Source: Orlajensenia sp037404875
GTDB taxonomy: Bacteria > Actinomycetota > Actinomycetes > Actinomycetales > Microbacteriaceae
NCBI RefSeq assembly: GCF_037404875.1
Contig: NZ_JBBELO010000012.1
Location: 4,628-68,627, forward strand
Direction: 5' to 3'
DNA length: 64,000 nucleotides
Below, one piece after another: positions 1 to 8,399 of this stretch. The notes beneath the pieces were generated by a model. The model did no database searches. It saw only the letters and a list, made by a program, of their open reading frames with translations, and was not told the DNA's origin. Made by a program: the position numbers and the translations under genes. Within the stretch, counting starts at the first letter, position 1. Each line of letters opens with the position of its first letter.

Positions 1-775
1 GGCCAACCTGCTCGCCCTGCTGCAGGGCTCGGGCATCGTCGCCAGCCACAAGGGCCCCGAGTGCACCCGCGTTCAGGATGCGTACTCGCTGCGCTGCGCC
101 CCCCAGGTGCACGGCGCCGCGCGCGACACCGTCGCGCACGCGCGCGCTGTCGCCGAGGTCGAGCTCGGCAGCGCCATCGACAATCCGGTGCTCACTCCGG
201 ATGGGCGGGTCGAGTCCAACGGCAATTTCCACGGTGCCCCGCTGGGATACGTGCTCGACTTCCTGGCCATCGCCGTGGCGGATGTCGCGAGCATGTCGGA
301 GCGCCGCATCGACCGCGCGCTCGACCCCGCCCGCAGCAACGGGCTACCGCCCTTCCTGGCGCACGAGGTCGGCGTGGACTCCGGCCTCATGATCGCCCAG
401 TACACGGCTGCCGGCATCGTCAGCGAGCTCAAGCGGCTCGCGACGCCGGCCTCCGTGGACTCGATCCCGTCGTCGGCCATGCAGGAGGACCACGTCTCGA
501 TGGGCTGGGCCGCGGCCCGCAAGCTGCGCCGTGCCATCGATGGCCTCTCACGCGTGCTCGCGATCGAGGTGATGACGGCCTCACGCGCGCTCGATCTGCG
601 GGCGCCGCTGGAGCCCTCCGTCGCGACCCGCGCGGTGCGCGAGGCACTGCGTGCAACGGTTACGGGGCCCGGCCCCGACCGCTTTCTGGCCCCTGAGATC
701 GAGGCTGCCGCAGAGTCCGTGAACGCCGGTTCGGTGAACCGGGCGGCCGCATCCGTCGTGGGTGTTCTGCGCTGA
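1..775 (+). CDS. hutH: Histidine ammonia-lyase, 3' part only
   Basis: This is the C-terminal half of histidase, which removes ammonia from L-histidine to give urocanate, the first step of histidine degradation. The frame is open from base 2 and ends at TGA 773-775. The stretch VQDAYSLRCAPQVHGA near the left edge is a strongly conserved histidase segment, followed by the helical core (SAIDNPVL, NGNFHGAP). The N-terminal part, including the Ala-Ser-Gly triad that forms the MIO cofactor, lies outside the window, so activity cannot be judged. hutU and hutI follow on the same strand but are separated from it by a secreted peptidase gene. The family call is firm; completeness is unknown. Confidence 0.96.
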   Translation, partial: ANLLALLQGSGIVASHKGPECTRVQDAYSLRCAPQVHGAARDTVAHARAVAEVELGSAIDNPVLTPDGRVESNGNFHGAPLGYVLDFLAIAVADVASMSERRIDRALDPARSNGLPPFLAHEVGVDSGLMIAQYTAAGIVSELKRLATPASVDSIPSSAMQEDHVSMGWAAARKLRRAIDGLSRVLAIEVMTASRALDLRAPLEPSVATRAVREALRATVTGPGPDRFLAPEIEAAAESVNAGSVNRAAASVVGVLR

Positions 776-925
776 ATCGGCCGGCTCGGGGAGAGCCCGG
801 AGCGACTGTGCCCCATCGGGCCGCTCCTGCCCATTGTGATGCCACCGCCGCAGTGCGAAACTGAGGGCAACTGCCCCCGAACAGGGGCGTCCATTTCGAC
901 TCGAGCGAATGGATCAGGCGAGGCG

Positions 926-2392
926 ATGAAGACACCGGCGGAACGAGAAGCGGGGGCGCGACGGGTTGCCTCCCGCCGCGTTGCCGGCCTTGCCGCCCTC
1001 TCGCTCGCGACGACCATCAGCATCCTCGGGGTGCCCTCGTTGGCGTTCGCCGATCCGTGCGAGAGCGAGTCGCCGTGCACGACGTCGACTCCCGCTCCCG
1101 CTCCCGAGCAACCGACCCCGACGCCCAGCGCGCCGCCGAGCACGGATTCGCCGACCGACGAGTCGACCCCGACACCTACCCCCACACCCGAGCCGACGCC
1201 GACCCCGACCCCGACGCCCACCCCCGAGCCCACTCCCACCCCGGAACCGACGCCCACTCCGACTCCGACGCCGGAACCCACGCCCACGCCCACCCCCACA
1301 CCGGAACCGACGCCCGCTCCGACGGCGCAGCCCACCTCGGGCGAGGCGCCCATGGGAGTACCGGTACGCCGCACGACCGTTCCCGTGACCTCGCAAGCGG
1401 ATGCCGTGCTCGCGCAGCAGAGGGCGAAGGCGTTGGTCGAGGCCAAGGCCGAAGTGGCCACCGCACAGGCGGAGGTCGCCGCCGCGAACAAGGCGCACCG
1501 CGCTGCTGAGGCGAGCTTCGCGGCCGCCAGGGCGATCGCCTCGCAGTTGCACGATCTCGCGGACGCCGCCGACAAGCGGGCAGCGGCCTCGGCACGGGCG
1601 CTCATGCAGTTCGCCCGCACGACGGGCGGCCGCGCCGCCCCGAGCGGCCTCGACGTTCTCTTCGACAGCCGCAACAGCGACCTGCTGCGCGGGTTCAGCG
1701 CCCTGAGCCAGCTCGAGCGCATCTCCGCTGACCCCGACGGACTGGCCGACCGGGCCAAGCGCGAGGCGGTGCAAGCCCAGACGCTGCACGAGAAGGCCGA
1801 GAACGCGACCACTGCGGCGTCGTCGATACCGGTGGACGACACCGAACGCGCGGTCGCATCCGCCACCGAGAAGATGTCGAGCGCCACCGCCGAGCTGGCC
1901 TCCGTGCAGGTGGAACTGCTCGCCGTGAGCCCGGCCACCCCGATTCCGAGCGCTCCGGATGCCGGCCAGCTCAGCGACGTCGGCTGGATCGGCCCGGTGA
2001 AGGGCCACATCACCGACGGCTACGGTCCGCGGCCCTCGCAGCCCGCGGGAGCCGGTCCCTTCCACTACGGCGTCGACATCGCCGCAGCTTGCTCCACGTG
2101 GATCGTCGCAGCGACCTCGGGAACCGTGGTCGACGCCGGCTGGTTCGGATCGCTCGGCAACTGGATTCTCATCGATCACGGCCAGGGGGTCGAGACGGCC
2201 TATGCCCACCTCGCCACCGACGGAACGGCGGTGAAGGTCGGCGAACACGTCGAGGCCGGGGAACCCATCGGCCTGGTCGGCAGCACGGGCGCCTCCACCG
2301 GCTGCCATCTGCACGTCGAGGTGCGCCTGAACGGCGTGCGCACCGACCCGATGCCCTTCTTCGCCGCCCGCGGCGTGGAACTGGGCCAGTAG
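926..2392 (+). CDS. Secreted M23 (LytM-like) peptidase with Pro/Thr-rich linker
   Basis: Predicted exported cell-wall hydrolase or its catalytically related regulator, 488 aa. From ATG 926 the protein has a basic N-terminus and a hydrophobic segment ending SLAFA, a plausible signal peptide cleaved before DPCES. Residues of about 50-140 are a long PTPTPEP-type linker, then an Ala/Glu/Lys-rich coiled coil (about 150-310). The C-terminal domain is an M23 fold: HYGVDIA carries the first His and Asp ligands, and HLHVEV the later His pair. An in-frame ATG at 836 would bury the signal peptide behind 30 residues, so 926 is preferred. It interrupts the hut genes, and nothing suggests a role in histidine use. 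The coiled coil plus M23 layout resembles EnvC/RipA-type division hydrolases, which is inference. Confidence 0.88.
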   Translation: MKTPAEREAGARRVASRRVAGLAALSLATTISILGVPSLAFADPCESESPCTTSTPAPAPEQPTPTPSAPPSTDSPTDESTPTPTPTPEPTPTPTPTPTPEPTPTPEPTPTPTPTPEPTPTPTPTPEPTPAPTAQPTSGEAPMGVPVRRTTVPVTSQADAVLAQQRAKALVEAKAEVATAQAEVAAANKAHRAAEASFAAARAIASQLHDLADAADKRAAASARALMQFARTTGGRAAPSGLDVLFDSRNSDLLRGFSALSQLERISADPDGLADRAKREAVQAQTLHEKAENATTAASSIPVDDTERAVASATEKMSSATAELASVQVELLAVSPATPIPSAPDAGQLSDVGWIGPVKGHITDGYGPRPSQPAGAGPFHYGVDIAAACSTWIVAATSGTVVDAGWFGSLGNWILIDHGQGVETAYAHLATDGTAVKVGEHVEAGEPIGLVGSTGASTGCHLHVEVRLNGVRTDPMPFFAARGVELGQ

Positions 2393-2393
2393 C

Positions 2394-2430
2394 GCCGCCC
2401 GACTGTCCGGCATCCCAGACAGCGGGCGGC
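2394..2430. terminator. Strong hairpin after the M23 gene
   Basis: Two bases after the M23 stop codon, GCCGCCCG (2394-2401) pairs with CGGGCGGC (2423-2430), and CTGTC (2403-2407) with GACAG (2418-2422). There is no clear T run, as is common in high-GC actinobacteria. It probably separates the peptidase transcript from hutU. Confidence 0.55.
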
Positions 2431-2474
2431 CGAGCACGATTGTCGCCCGGGTGCCGATGCGGTGGGATCGAGCC

Positions 2475-4163
2475 ATGACCACACCACGTACCGTGCGGGC
2501 CGATCGCGGCACGGAGATCTCGGCCAAGAGCTGGCAGACCGAGGCTGCCCTGCGCATGCTGATGAACAACCTCGATCCCGAGGTCGCCGAGCGCCCCGAC
2601 GAGCTCGTGGTCTATGGCGGAACCGGTCGGGCGGCCCGCAGCTGGGAGGCGTTCGCGGCGATCGAGCACACGCTGCGCGAGCTGGAGTCCGATGAGACGC
2701 TGCTCGTGCAGTCCGGCAAGCCGGTGGGCGTCTTCCGCACGCACGAGTGGGCGCCGCGGGTACTCATCGCCAACTCGAACCTCGTGCCCGACTGGGCGAA
2801 CTGGCCCGAGTTCCGCCGCCTCGAAGCGCTGGGGCTCACGATGTACGGCCAGATGACGGCCGGCTCGTGGATCTACATCGGTACGCAGGGCATCCTGCAG
2901 GGCACGTACGAGACCTTCGCCGCCGTCGCGCGTTCGCTCGCGGCCAAGCGGCAACCGCCGGCATCCGGCGCCGCGAGGGAGGCGACCCTCGCGGGCACGC
3001 TGACCCTCACCGGCGGATGCGGTGGCATGGGTGGGGCGCAAACGCTCGCCGTCACGATGAACGAGGGCGCCGTACTCGTCGTCGACGTCGATGAGACCCG
3101 CCTCGCCCGCCGCGTGGAGCACGGCTACCTCGACGAGTACACCGATGACGTTGAAGCAGCCCTTGCGCGCGTGCTCGCCGCGAAGGCCGCGCGGCGCCCG
3201 CTGTCCGTCGGACTCGTGGGCAACGCGGCGACGGTGTTCGCCGACCTGCTCGAGCGCGCAGTCGCCGTCGACATCGTGACCGACCAGACCAGCGCCCACG
3301 ACCCGCTCTCCTACCTTCCCGAGGGCGTGAGCGTCGCCGAGTGGCACGAACTGGCTGCAGCCGATCCGGAGGCCTTCACCGAGCGCGCCCGCGCCTCGAT
3401 GGCCAAGCAGGTGGCCGCGATGGTGGGCTTCCACGACGCCGGTGCCGAGGTGTTCGACTACGGCAATTCCATCCGTCGGGAGGCCGAGCTCGGGGGCTAT
3501 GACCGGGCGTTCGCGTTCCCCGGGTTCGTTCCCGCCTACATCCGCCCCCTGTTCGCCGAGGGGATGGGTCCGTTCCGTTGGGTGGCGCTCTCGGGCGACC
3601 CGGCCGACATCGCAGCGACCGACCGCGCGATGCTCGACCTCTTCCCCGACGACGCCCACCTGCGGCGGTGGCTTCTGCAGGCGGCCGAGAAGGTGCGGTT
3701 CGAGGGATTGCCGGCCCGCATCTGCTGGCTCGGCTACAAGCAACGACACCTGGCCGGCCTGCGATTCAACGAGATGGTGGCGTCCGGCGAGCTGAAGGCG
3801 CCGATCGTCATCGGGCGCGACCACCTCGACTCCGGCTCCGTCGCCTCGCCCTACCGCGAGACCGAGGCGATGCAGGACGGTTCGGATGCGATCGCCGACT
3901 GGCCGCTGCTGAACGCGCTGCTCAACACGGCCAGCGGGGCGACGTGGGTCTCGATCCACCACGGCGGCGGCGTGGGCATCGGGCGCTCGATTCACGCCGG
4001 GCAGGTGGTTGTGGCCGATGGCACCGCCCTGGCAGCCGAGAAGATCGCGCGCGTGCTCGTGAACGACCCCGGCACCGGCGTGATGCGACACGTCGACGCG
4101 GGTTACGAGCGTGCCGCCGAGGTCGCCCGCGAACGCGGCCTGCGCGTGCCGATGTGGGAGTAG
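2475..4163 (+). CDS. hutU: Urocanate hydratase
   Basis: Cytoplasmic NAD-dependent urocanase, 562 aa, close to the usual family length. It adds water to urocanate to give imidazolone propionate, the second step of histidine breakdown. Seen in the sequence: the glycine-rich GGMGGAQ segment of the NAD-binding domain, and the RICWLGYKQR segment whose Cys (about residue 417) aligns with the conserved family cysteine. The C-terminal HHGGGVGIGRSIHAGQ block is also typical. ATG 2475 has a GGTGGG-like ribosome site 9-14 bases upstream; a GTG at 2451 in the same frame is a weaker alternative. hutI begins two bases after the stop, so the two are surely co-transcribed. Confidence 0.97.
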   Translation: MTTPRTVRADRGTEISAKSWQTEAALRMLMNNLDPEVAERPDELVVYGGTGRAARSWEAFAAIEHTLRELESDETLLVQSGKPVGVFRTHEWAPRVLIANSNLVPDWANWPEFRRLEALGLTMYGQMTAGSWIYIGTQGILQGTYETFAAVARSLAAKRQPPASGAAREATLAGTLTLTGGCGGMGGAQTLAVTMNEGAVLVVDVDETRLARRVEHGYLDEYTDDVEAALARVLAAKAARRPLSVGLVGNAATVFADLLERAVAVDIVTDQTSAHDPLSYLPEGVSVAEWHELAAADPEAFTERARASMAKQVAAMVGFHDAGAEVFDYGNSIRREAELGGYDRAFAFPGFVPAYIRPLFAEGMGPFRWVALSGDPADIAATDRAMLDLFPDDAHLRRWLLQAAEKVRFEGLPARICWLGYKQRHLAGLRFNEMVASGELKAPIVIGRDHLDSGSVASPYRETEAMQDGSDAIADWPLLNALLNTASGATWVSIHHGGGVGIGRSIHAGQVVVADGTALAAEKIARVLVNDPGTGVMRHVDAGYERAAEVARERGLRVPMWE

Positions 4164-4165
4164 GC

Positions 4166-5449
4166 GTGGGCGGCCCGGGCACCACCCTTCTCACCGGCAT
4201 CGGCGAACTCGTCACCAACGAGCCGGCGACGCCCGGCGCGGAGCCAGGGCCCCTCGGCATCGTGCGTGACGCGGCGGTGCTCATGCAGGAGGGCGCGATC
4301 GTCTGGGTCGGCGCCGGTTCCGATGTTCCACGGATGCTGAGCGAGGCGAATGCCTGGACAGGCTCGGGAGCTGCGGCGAGCGCAGGTGAGCCGGCGCGGG
4401 TGAACGCCGGCGGCGCGTGCGTGATTCCCGGCTTCGTCGACAGCCACAGCCACCTCGTCTTCGGCGGCGACCGCGCCGACGAGTTCGCCGCACGTATGCA
4501 AGGACGGACATACGAGGCCGGCGGCATCCGATCAACGGTCGCAGCGACCCGCGCAGCCACTGACGACGAGCTCCGGCAGCGGCTGCGCGGCTTCGTGGAC
4601 GAGATGCATGCGCAGGGAACCACGACGTTCGAGATCAAGAGCGGCTACGGCCTGACGGTCGCCGACGAGGAGCGCCTCGTGCGACTCGCACGCGAGGTGA
4701 CGCCCGAGGTCACCTTTCTCGGAGCCCATGTCGTGCCCGATGAGTACCGCGACCAGCCGGAGCGCTACGTCGACGAGGTCGTCGGCCCCATGCTCGCCGC
4801 CTGCGCTGACCACGCCCGCTGGATCGACGCCTTCTGCGAGCGCGGCGCCTTCACGCTGGAGCAGTCGCGGCGGGTGCTCCAGGCCGGCATGGTCGCAGGG
4901 CTGCGTCCGCGACTGCACGCCGCGCAGCTCGGCCCCAGTGCGGCCGTGCGGATGGCCGTGGAACTCGGCGCGGCATCCGTCGACCACTGCACCTACCTCG
5001 ACGAAGCCGACGTTGCGGCACTGGCCGGCTCGAGCACGGTCGCCACGCTGCTGCCCGGCGTCGAGTTCTCGACCCGGCAGCCCTACCCGGATGCGCGCCG
5101 GCTGCTCGACGCAGGCGTCACCGTGGCGCTCGCGAGCGACTGCAACCCCGGTTCGAGCTTCACCAGCTCGTTGCCCTTCTGCATCGCCGTGGCCGTGCGC
5201 GAGATGGGGATGACACCCGGCGAAGCGTTGTGGGCGGCGACGGCCGGCGGCGCCCGTGCGCTGCAGCGCTCCGATGTCGGCCGGATCGCGCCGGGATGCC
5301 GCGCCGATCTCGTGCTGCTCGGCGCGCCGAGCCACGTGCACCTCGCCTATCGGCCGGGAGTGCCGCTCGTCGACCGGGTCTGGCTGGCGGGCGTGCCGTT
5401 CGACGACGGCGCGGCGCGAGCAGGCGCGCTCAGACGGCGACCGAGATGA
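4166..5449 (+). CDS. hutI: Imidazolonepropionase
   Basis: Amidohydrolase-superfamily enzyme, 427 aa, that opens the ring of imidazolone-5-propionate to N-formimino-L-glutamate. The metal motif is DSHSHLVFGG (around residue 93), followed by the HutI-specific EFAARMQGRTYEAGGI block, EIKSGYGL, FLGAHVVPDEYR and ASDCNPGSS with the catalytic Asp. The reading frame is open far upstream, inside hutU. GTG 4166, directly after the hutU stop, is the first start that does not overlap hutU and leaves a normal-length protein. The 3' end overlaps the end of the opposing VOC gene by 20 bases. Confidence 0.95.
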   Translation: MGGPGTTLLTGIGELVTNEPATPGAEPGPLGIVRDAAVLMQEGAIVWVGAGSDVPRMLSEANAWTGSGAAASAGEPARVNAGGACVIPGFVDSHSHLVFGGDRADEFAARMQGRTYEAGGIRSTVAATRAATDDELRQRLRGFVDEMHAQGTTTFEIKSGYGLTVADEERLVRLAREVTPEVTFLGAHVVPDEYRDQPERYVDEVVGPMLAACADHARWIDAFCERGAFTLEQSRRVLQAGMVAGLRPRLHAAQLGPSAAVRMAVELGAASVDHCTYLDEADVAALAGSSTVATLLPGVEFSTRQPYPDARRLLDAGVTVALASDCNPGSSFTSSLPFCIAVAVREMGMTPGEALWAATAGGARALQRSDVGRIAPGCRADLVLLGAPSHVHLAYRPGVPLVDRVWLAGVPFDDGAARAGALRRRPR

Positions 5450-6200
5450 TCTTGAAGTAGGCGCCCGTGGCGTCGGTGAGTGCGGCCATGCGGCCGTAGC
5501 GCGAATCGACGGGCGCCTCCACGATGGTGCCGCCGAGTTCGAGCGCACGACCGACCTCCCGGTCGGTGTCCGGCACGCCGAAGTAGACCTGCCAGTTCGA
5601 GGGAACACCCTCGGCGAGCGAGAACGATGCGTCGAAGATGCCCGCGAGCTCCTGCTCGCCCGCCGCGAGCACGGAATAGCGGAACGACTCGTCGTTGCCG
5701 AGGCGTTGGGTCTTCCAGCCGAACGCGCTCGCGTAGAAGTCGACCGCAGCGGGGTAGTTGCGGGTATGCAGCTCGTGCCAGACGGCGGTGCCGACGGTTC
5801 CGTGCACCTCGAAGCCGTTGTGCTGGTCGGGCTGCCAGATGCCGATGACGGCCCCGGTGGGATCGACCGCGTAGCCCATCGTTCCCATGCCGGGCACCTC
5901 CATGGGCTCGAACATGTTGGCGCCGCCGGCCTCGCCGATGCGCGCGGCGGTCGCCCGGGCATCCGCCGAGTAGAGGTAGGTCGCCCAGGTGTCGGGGCCC
6001 TCGTTGCCCTCCATCTTGGCGCCGAGACCCGCGACCGATTCACCGTCGTGCGTGAACATGACGTAGCCGCCGAACTCCTCGCCGCTGATCGTGGCCTCCC
6101 AGCCCAAGAGCTCCCGATAGAAGTCGACGGAGCGGTCGACGTCGGAACTGGACAGGTCGATCCAGCAGGGGGCTCCCTGCACCTGGGTGAACGCGGTCAT
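5430..6200 (-). CDS. Two-domain VOC (glyoxalase/bleomycin-resistance fold) protein
   Basis: 256-aa protein with two tandem vicinal-oxygen-chelate modules. The first begins at PCWIDLSSSDVDRSVDFYRELLG (a shorter part, DVDRSVDFYRELLGW, is diagnostic) and the second at WHELHTRNYPAAVDFYASAFGW. This layout matches a group of actinobacterial VOC proteins of unknown substrate. ATG 6198-6200 is preceded on the minus strand by GAGGAAGG with good spacing. It converges on hutI with a 20-base overlap, so transcripts of the two genes are complementary at their ends. A link to histidine degradation is not shown by anything except position. Confidence 0.85.
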   Translation of the reverse strand: MTAFTQVQGAPCWIDLSSSDVDRSVDFYRELLGWEATISGEEFGGYVMFTHDGESVAGLGAKMEGNEGPDTWATYLYSADARATAARIGEAGGANMFEPMEVPGMGTMGYAVDPTGAVIGIWQPDQHNGFEVHGTVGTAVWHELHTRNYPAAVDFYASAFGWKTQRLGNDESFRYSVLAAGEQELAGIFDASFSLAEGVPSNWQVYFGVPDTDREVGRALELGGTIVEAPVDSRYGRMAALTDATGAYFKIISVAV

Positions 6201-6313
6201 CGATGGCCCTTCCTCGCGGCAGACGTACGGGGGCGACGATACGCCGCAGCACCCCAGCCCGAAACCCCTCGACGCGCGATACGGCACACGGATGCTGCGA
6301 TCGCAGGCCCAGC

Positions 6314-7270
6314 TCAGCGCAGCGCGAAGCCGGCCGTCGCCTCGAGCACGCAGAGTGCCGCCAGTCGCACCGTCCTGCCGTCGGGAGCATCGGCTCCCGC
6401 GTCGACCTCCGCGATGTCCATCGAACGCACCCGCGGGTCGGATGCCGCCAGCCGCGCCGCCGCTCTCAGCTCCCACGCCGCGATGCCGCCGGGTACCGAG
6501 GCAGGGCATGCGGGAACCACCGAACGGTCGCAGACGTCGAGATCGAGGTCGACGTGGATCGGGCCGCCGCCGGCACCGGCGATGTGCAGCGCCTCGGCCA
6601 TCACGTCGTGGAGAGGCCGCCGATGCAGCTCGTCACGGTGGATGATCGTGATGCCGGCATCCAGCGCGCGGCGCTCGTAGGCCCGCGAGTTGGCGAAGTC
6701 GGCGATGCCCACCTGCACGATGCGGCGCCCATCGAAACCCGCGTCGAGCAACTGGCGCACCGGTGACCCGTTCGACTCGCCGTCGCGCAGGTCGTGGTGC
6801 GCGTCGAGGGTGATGAGCCCGGCGGTGGGCAGCTGAGCGCCCCACGCTCCGAGCGCAACCGGGAAGGTGAGGGCGTTGTCCCCACCGAGCGCGACGAGCA
6901 GCCGAACGTGCTCCAGGGCATCCGCCACGGCGGCGATGACGCGAGCGGCGCCATCGGCACCGTCGGGCTCGTGCACGTCGCCGAAGTCGAGCTGGGAGCG
7001 CCGGTCGAGGTCGAGTTCATCGGGGTCGATCGGATGCCGCACCGACCGGTCCATCGCGAGCGTGGGGCTGTACCGGCGAAGCGCCGCCCGCACGGCCGCG
7101 GGAGTGACATCCGCACTGGTCGGCGAGAGCGAGGTCGCGTGGGTGGGAACGCCGAGGATGCCCACGTCGGCCCAGGCATCCGCAGCCGACCGGCCGACCC
7201 ACTCGGAAGCAGCCGGCCACCCGCCCGCGCGGGGCCAGAGGGGGTCGTGGGGCAGGGCACTCTCGCTCAC
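6314..7270 (-). CDS. hutG: Formimidoylglutamase (arginase-fold)
   Basis: 318-aa ureohydrolase-family enzyme that would hydrolyse N-formimino-L-glutamate to glutamate and formamide, completing the pathway started by hutH, hutU and hutI nearby. Mn-binding motifs of the arginase fold are intact: GGDNAL, DAHHDLR and DLDVCD. The family also holds agmatinases and arginases; the hut neighbourhood makes HutG the best call. The start is GTG 7268-7270. A TAGCGT box on the minus strand lies exactly seven bases before it, so the message is probably leaderless. It is on the opposite strand from hutU and hutI and must have its own promoter. Confidence 0.92.
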   Translation of the reverse strand: MSESALPHDPLWPRAGGWPAASEWVGRSAADAWADVGILGVPTHATSLSPTSADVTPAAVRAALRRYSPTLAMDRSVRHPIDPDELDLDRRSQLDFGDVHEPDGADGAARVIAAVADALEHVRLLVALGGDNALTFPVALGAWGAQLPTAGLITLDAHHDLRDGESNGSPVRQLLDAGFDGRRIVQVGIADFANSRAYERRALDAGITIIHRDELHRRPLHDVMAEALHIAGAGGGPIHVDLDLDVCDRSVVPACPASVPGGIAAWELRAAARLAASDPRVRSMDIAEVDAGADAPDGRTVRLAALCVLEATAGFALR

Positions 7271-7277
7271 GGATGCG

Positions 7278-7283
7278 ACGCTA
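7278..7283 (-). promoter_or_regulatory. -10 box of hutG, leaderless promoter
   Basis: TAGCGT on the minus strand, seven bases before the GTG start of hutG. That spacing puts transcription start at the start codon. No good -35 is visible. Confidence 0.5.
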
Positions 7284-7322
7284 CCGGCCGGGCGCCCGCC
7301 TCGCGAGAGGCGGCCGGTGACG

Positions 7323-7460
7323 AAATGCAGGATGCGGCGACCGGCGGGCCGCCTCCAGGCTCGCCGTGCCGCTGGTCCTGCATCCGGCCCGGTGTCGAAA
7401 TGCAGGATGCAGCGACCGGCGGGCCCCCTCCAGGCTCGCCGTGCCGCTCGTCCTGCATCC
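7323..7460. repeat. Two tandem copies of a 63-bp palindromic element (type A)
   Basis: Copies lie at 7323-7385 and 7398-7460, 75 bases apart start to start. Each begins AAATGCAGGATG and ends GTCCTGCATCC, giving perfect 8-base terminal inverted repeats (ATGCAGGA/TCCTGCAT). Inside, a GCGGCGACCGGCGGGCC arm faces GGCTCGCCGTGCCGC, so almost the whole unit can fold as one long imperfect hairpin. Three related copies occur at 13969-14211 with the same length and ends but a different middle. The pair lies between the hutG promoter and the 3' end of the ABC permease gene, and the gap 7271-7481 contains nothing else recognised. Confidence 0.85.
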
Positions 7461-7481
7461 GGACGTCGGCTGGGGCGAGGC

Positions 7482-8399
7482 CTACCCCTTCTCCGCCCCT
7501 TCGGAGGTGGACATGATGCGGCGCTGGAAGACGAAGAACAGCACGGCCACCGGGATCGACATGAGCACTGCTGCCCCGAGCTGCAAGGGGTACTGGTTGC
7601 CCTTGCCCAGCTGGCCCGAGGTCAGGGTGGCGACGCCCGTGGTGAGCGTGTTCAGTGATTCGCTCTGCCTCGAGATGATGAAGTGCGCGAACTCGTTCCA
7701 CGATCCCTGGAAGCTGAGGATGAACAGCGTGATGAGGGCGGGCCGCGCCATCGGCAGCACGATCGTCCAGAAGGTGCGGAAGATGCCGGCTCCGTCGATG
7801 CGAGCGGCTTCCTCGACGCTCGCGGGAATCGAGTCGAAGAACTGCTTCATGATGAAGATGCCCGCGGCGTCGATGAGGATCGGGATGATCATGCCGGCGT
7901 AGCTGTCGTAGAGGCCGAGCTGCTTGAGCACGAGGAAGCGCGGGATGAGCAGTACGACGTTCGGCACCGCCATGATCGCGATGAGCAGGGCGAAGACCGC
8001 CGAACGACCGCGGAAGCGCAGGCGCGACAGTGCGTAGCCCGCGAGCGAGTCGAAGAACACCCGTCCGGCGGTGACGCAGATCGTGACGAATGCGGAGTTG
8101 AAAGCCCACAGCGGAAGCGGAACGTCGGTGAACAGGCGGCCGTACGCCGCGAACGACCAGGTCTGCGGCAGCAGCGACAGCGGGTTCTGCGTGGCGTCGG
8201 CATCCGTCTTGAAGCTGCCGGCCACCGAGATGAGGAACGGGTAGATGTAGACCAGCGCGAGCAGCACGAGCAGCAGGTAGCTGAGCGCGATGCCCGAGAG
8301 CAGCCGCGGCGACAGGTGCCGCTTGCGCTGGCGCACGACCCGTTCGGGCGGCGGCGCGCCCTGCGACGTGGTGACCGGCTGGGATGCGGTGGCCGTCAT
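7482..8399 (-). CDS. Carbohydrate ABC transporter permease, MalG type
   Basis: 305-aa inner-membrane subunit of a CUT1-type sugar importer with six predicted membrane segments, the first being LLLVLLALVYIYPFLISVAG. The EAA loop that docks the ATPase is EEAARIDGAGIFRTFWTIVLP. The start ATG 8397-8399 overlaps the stop of the other permease by four bases (ATGA), so the two are translationally coupled. No ATPase subunit is encoded here; as in many actinobacteria a shared MsmK/MsiK-type ATPase elsewhere is likely. The substrate is unknown, but the glycosidase across the operator suggests a glucan or oligosaccharide. Confidence 0.93.
   Translation of the reverse strand: MTATASQPVTTSQGAPPPERVVRQRKRHLSPRLLSGIALSYLLLVLLALVYIYPFLISVAGSFKTDADATQNPLSLLPQTWSFAAYGRLFTDVPLPLWAFNSAFVTICVTAGRVFFDSLAGYALSRLRFRGRSAVFALLIAIMAVPNVVLLIPRFLVLKQLGLYDSYAGMIIPILIDAAGIFIMKQFFDSIPASVEEAARIDGAGIFRTFWTIVLPMARPALITLFILSFQGSWNEFAHFIISRQSESLNTLTTGVATLTSGQLGKGNQYPLQLGAAVLMSIPVAVLFFVFQRRIMSTSEGAEKG

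Noticed and set aside
73..2013. Very long antisense open frames opposite hutH and the M23 gene
   Set aside because: They are GC-driven shadows of the real genes, rich in Arg, Ser and Gly, without family motifs; the codon pattern fits the plus strand.
7323..7460. Insertion sequence or transposase remnant
   Set aside because: The elements are only 63 bp, have no coding capacity, and no target duplication was seen at their edges.
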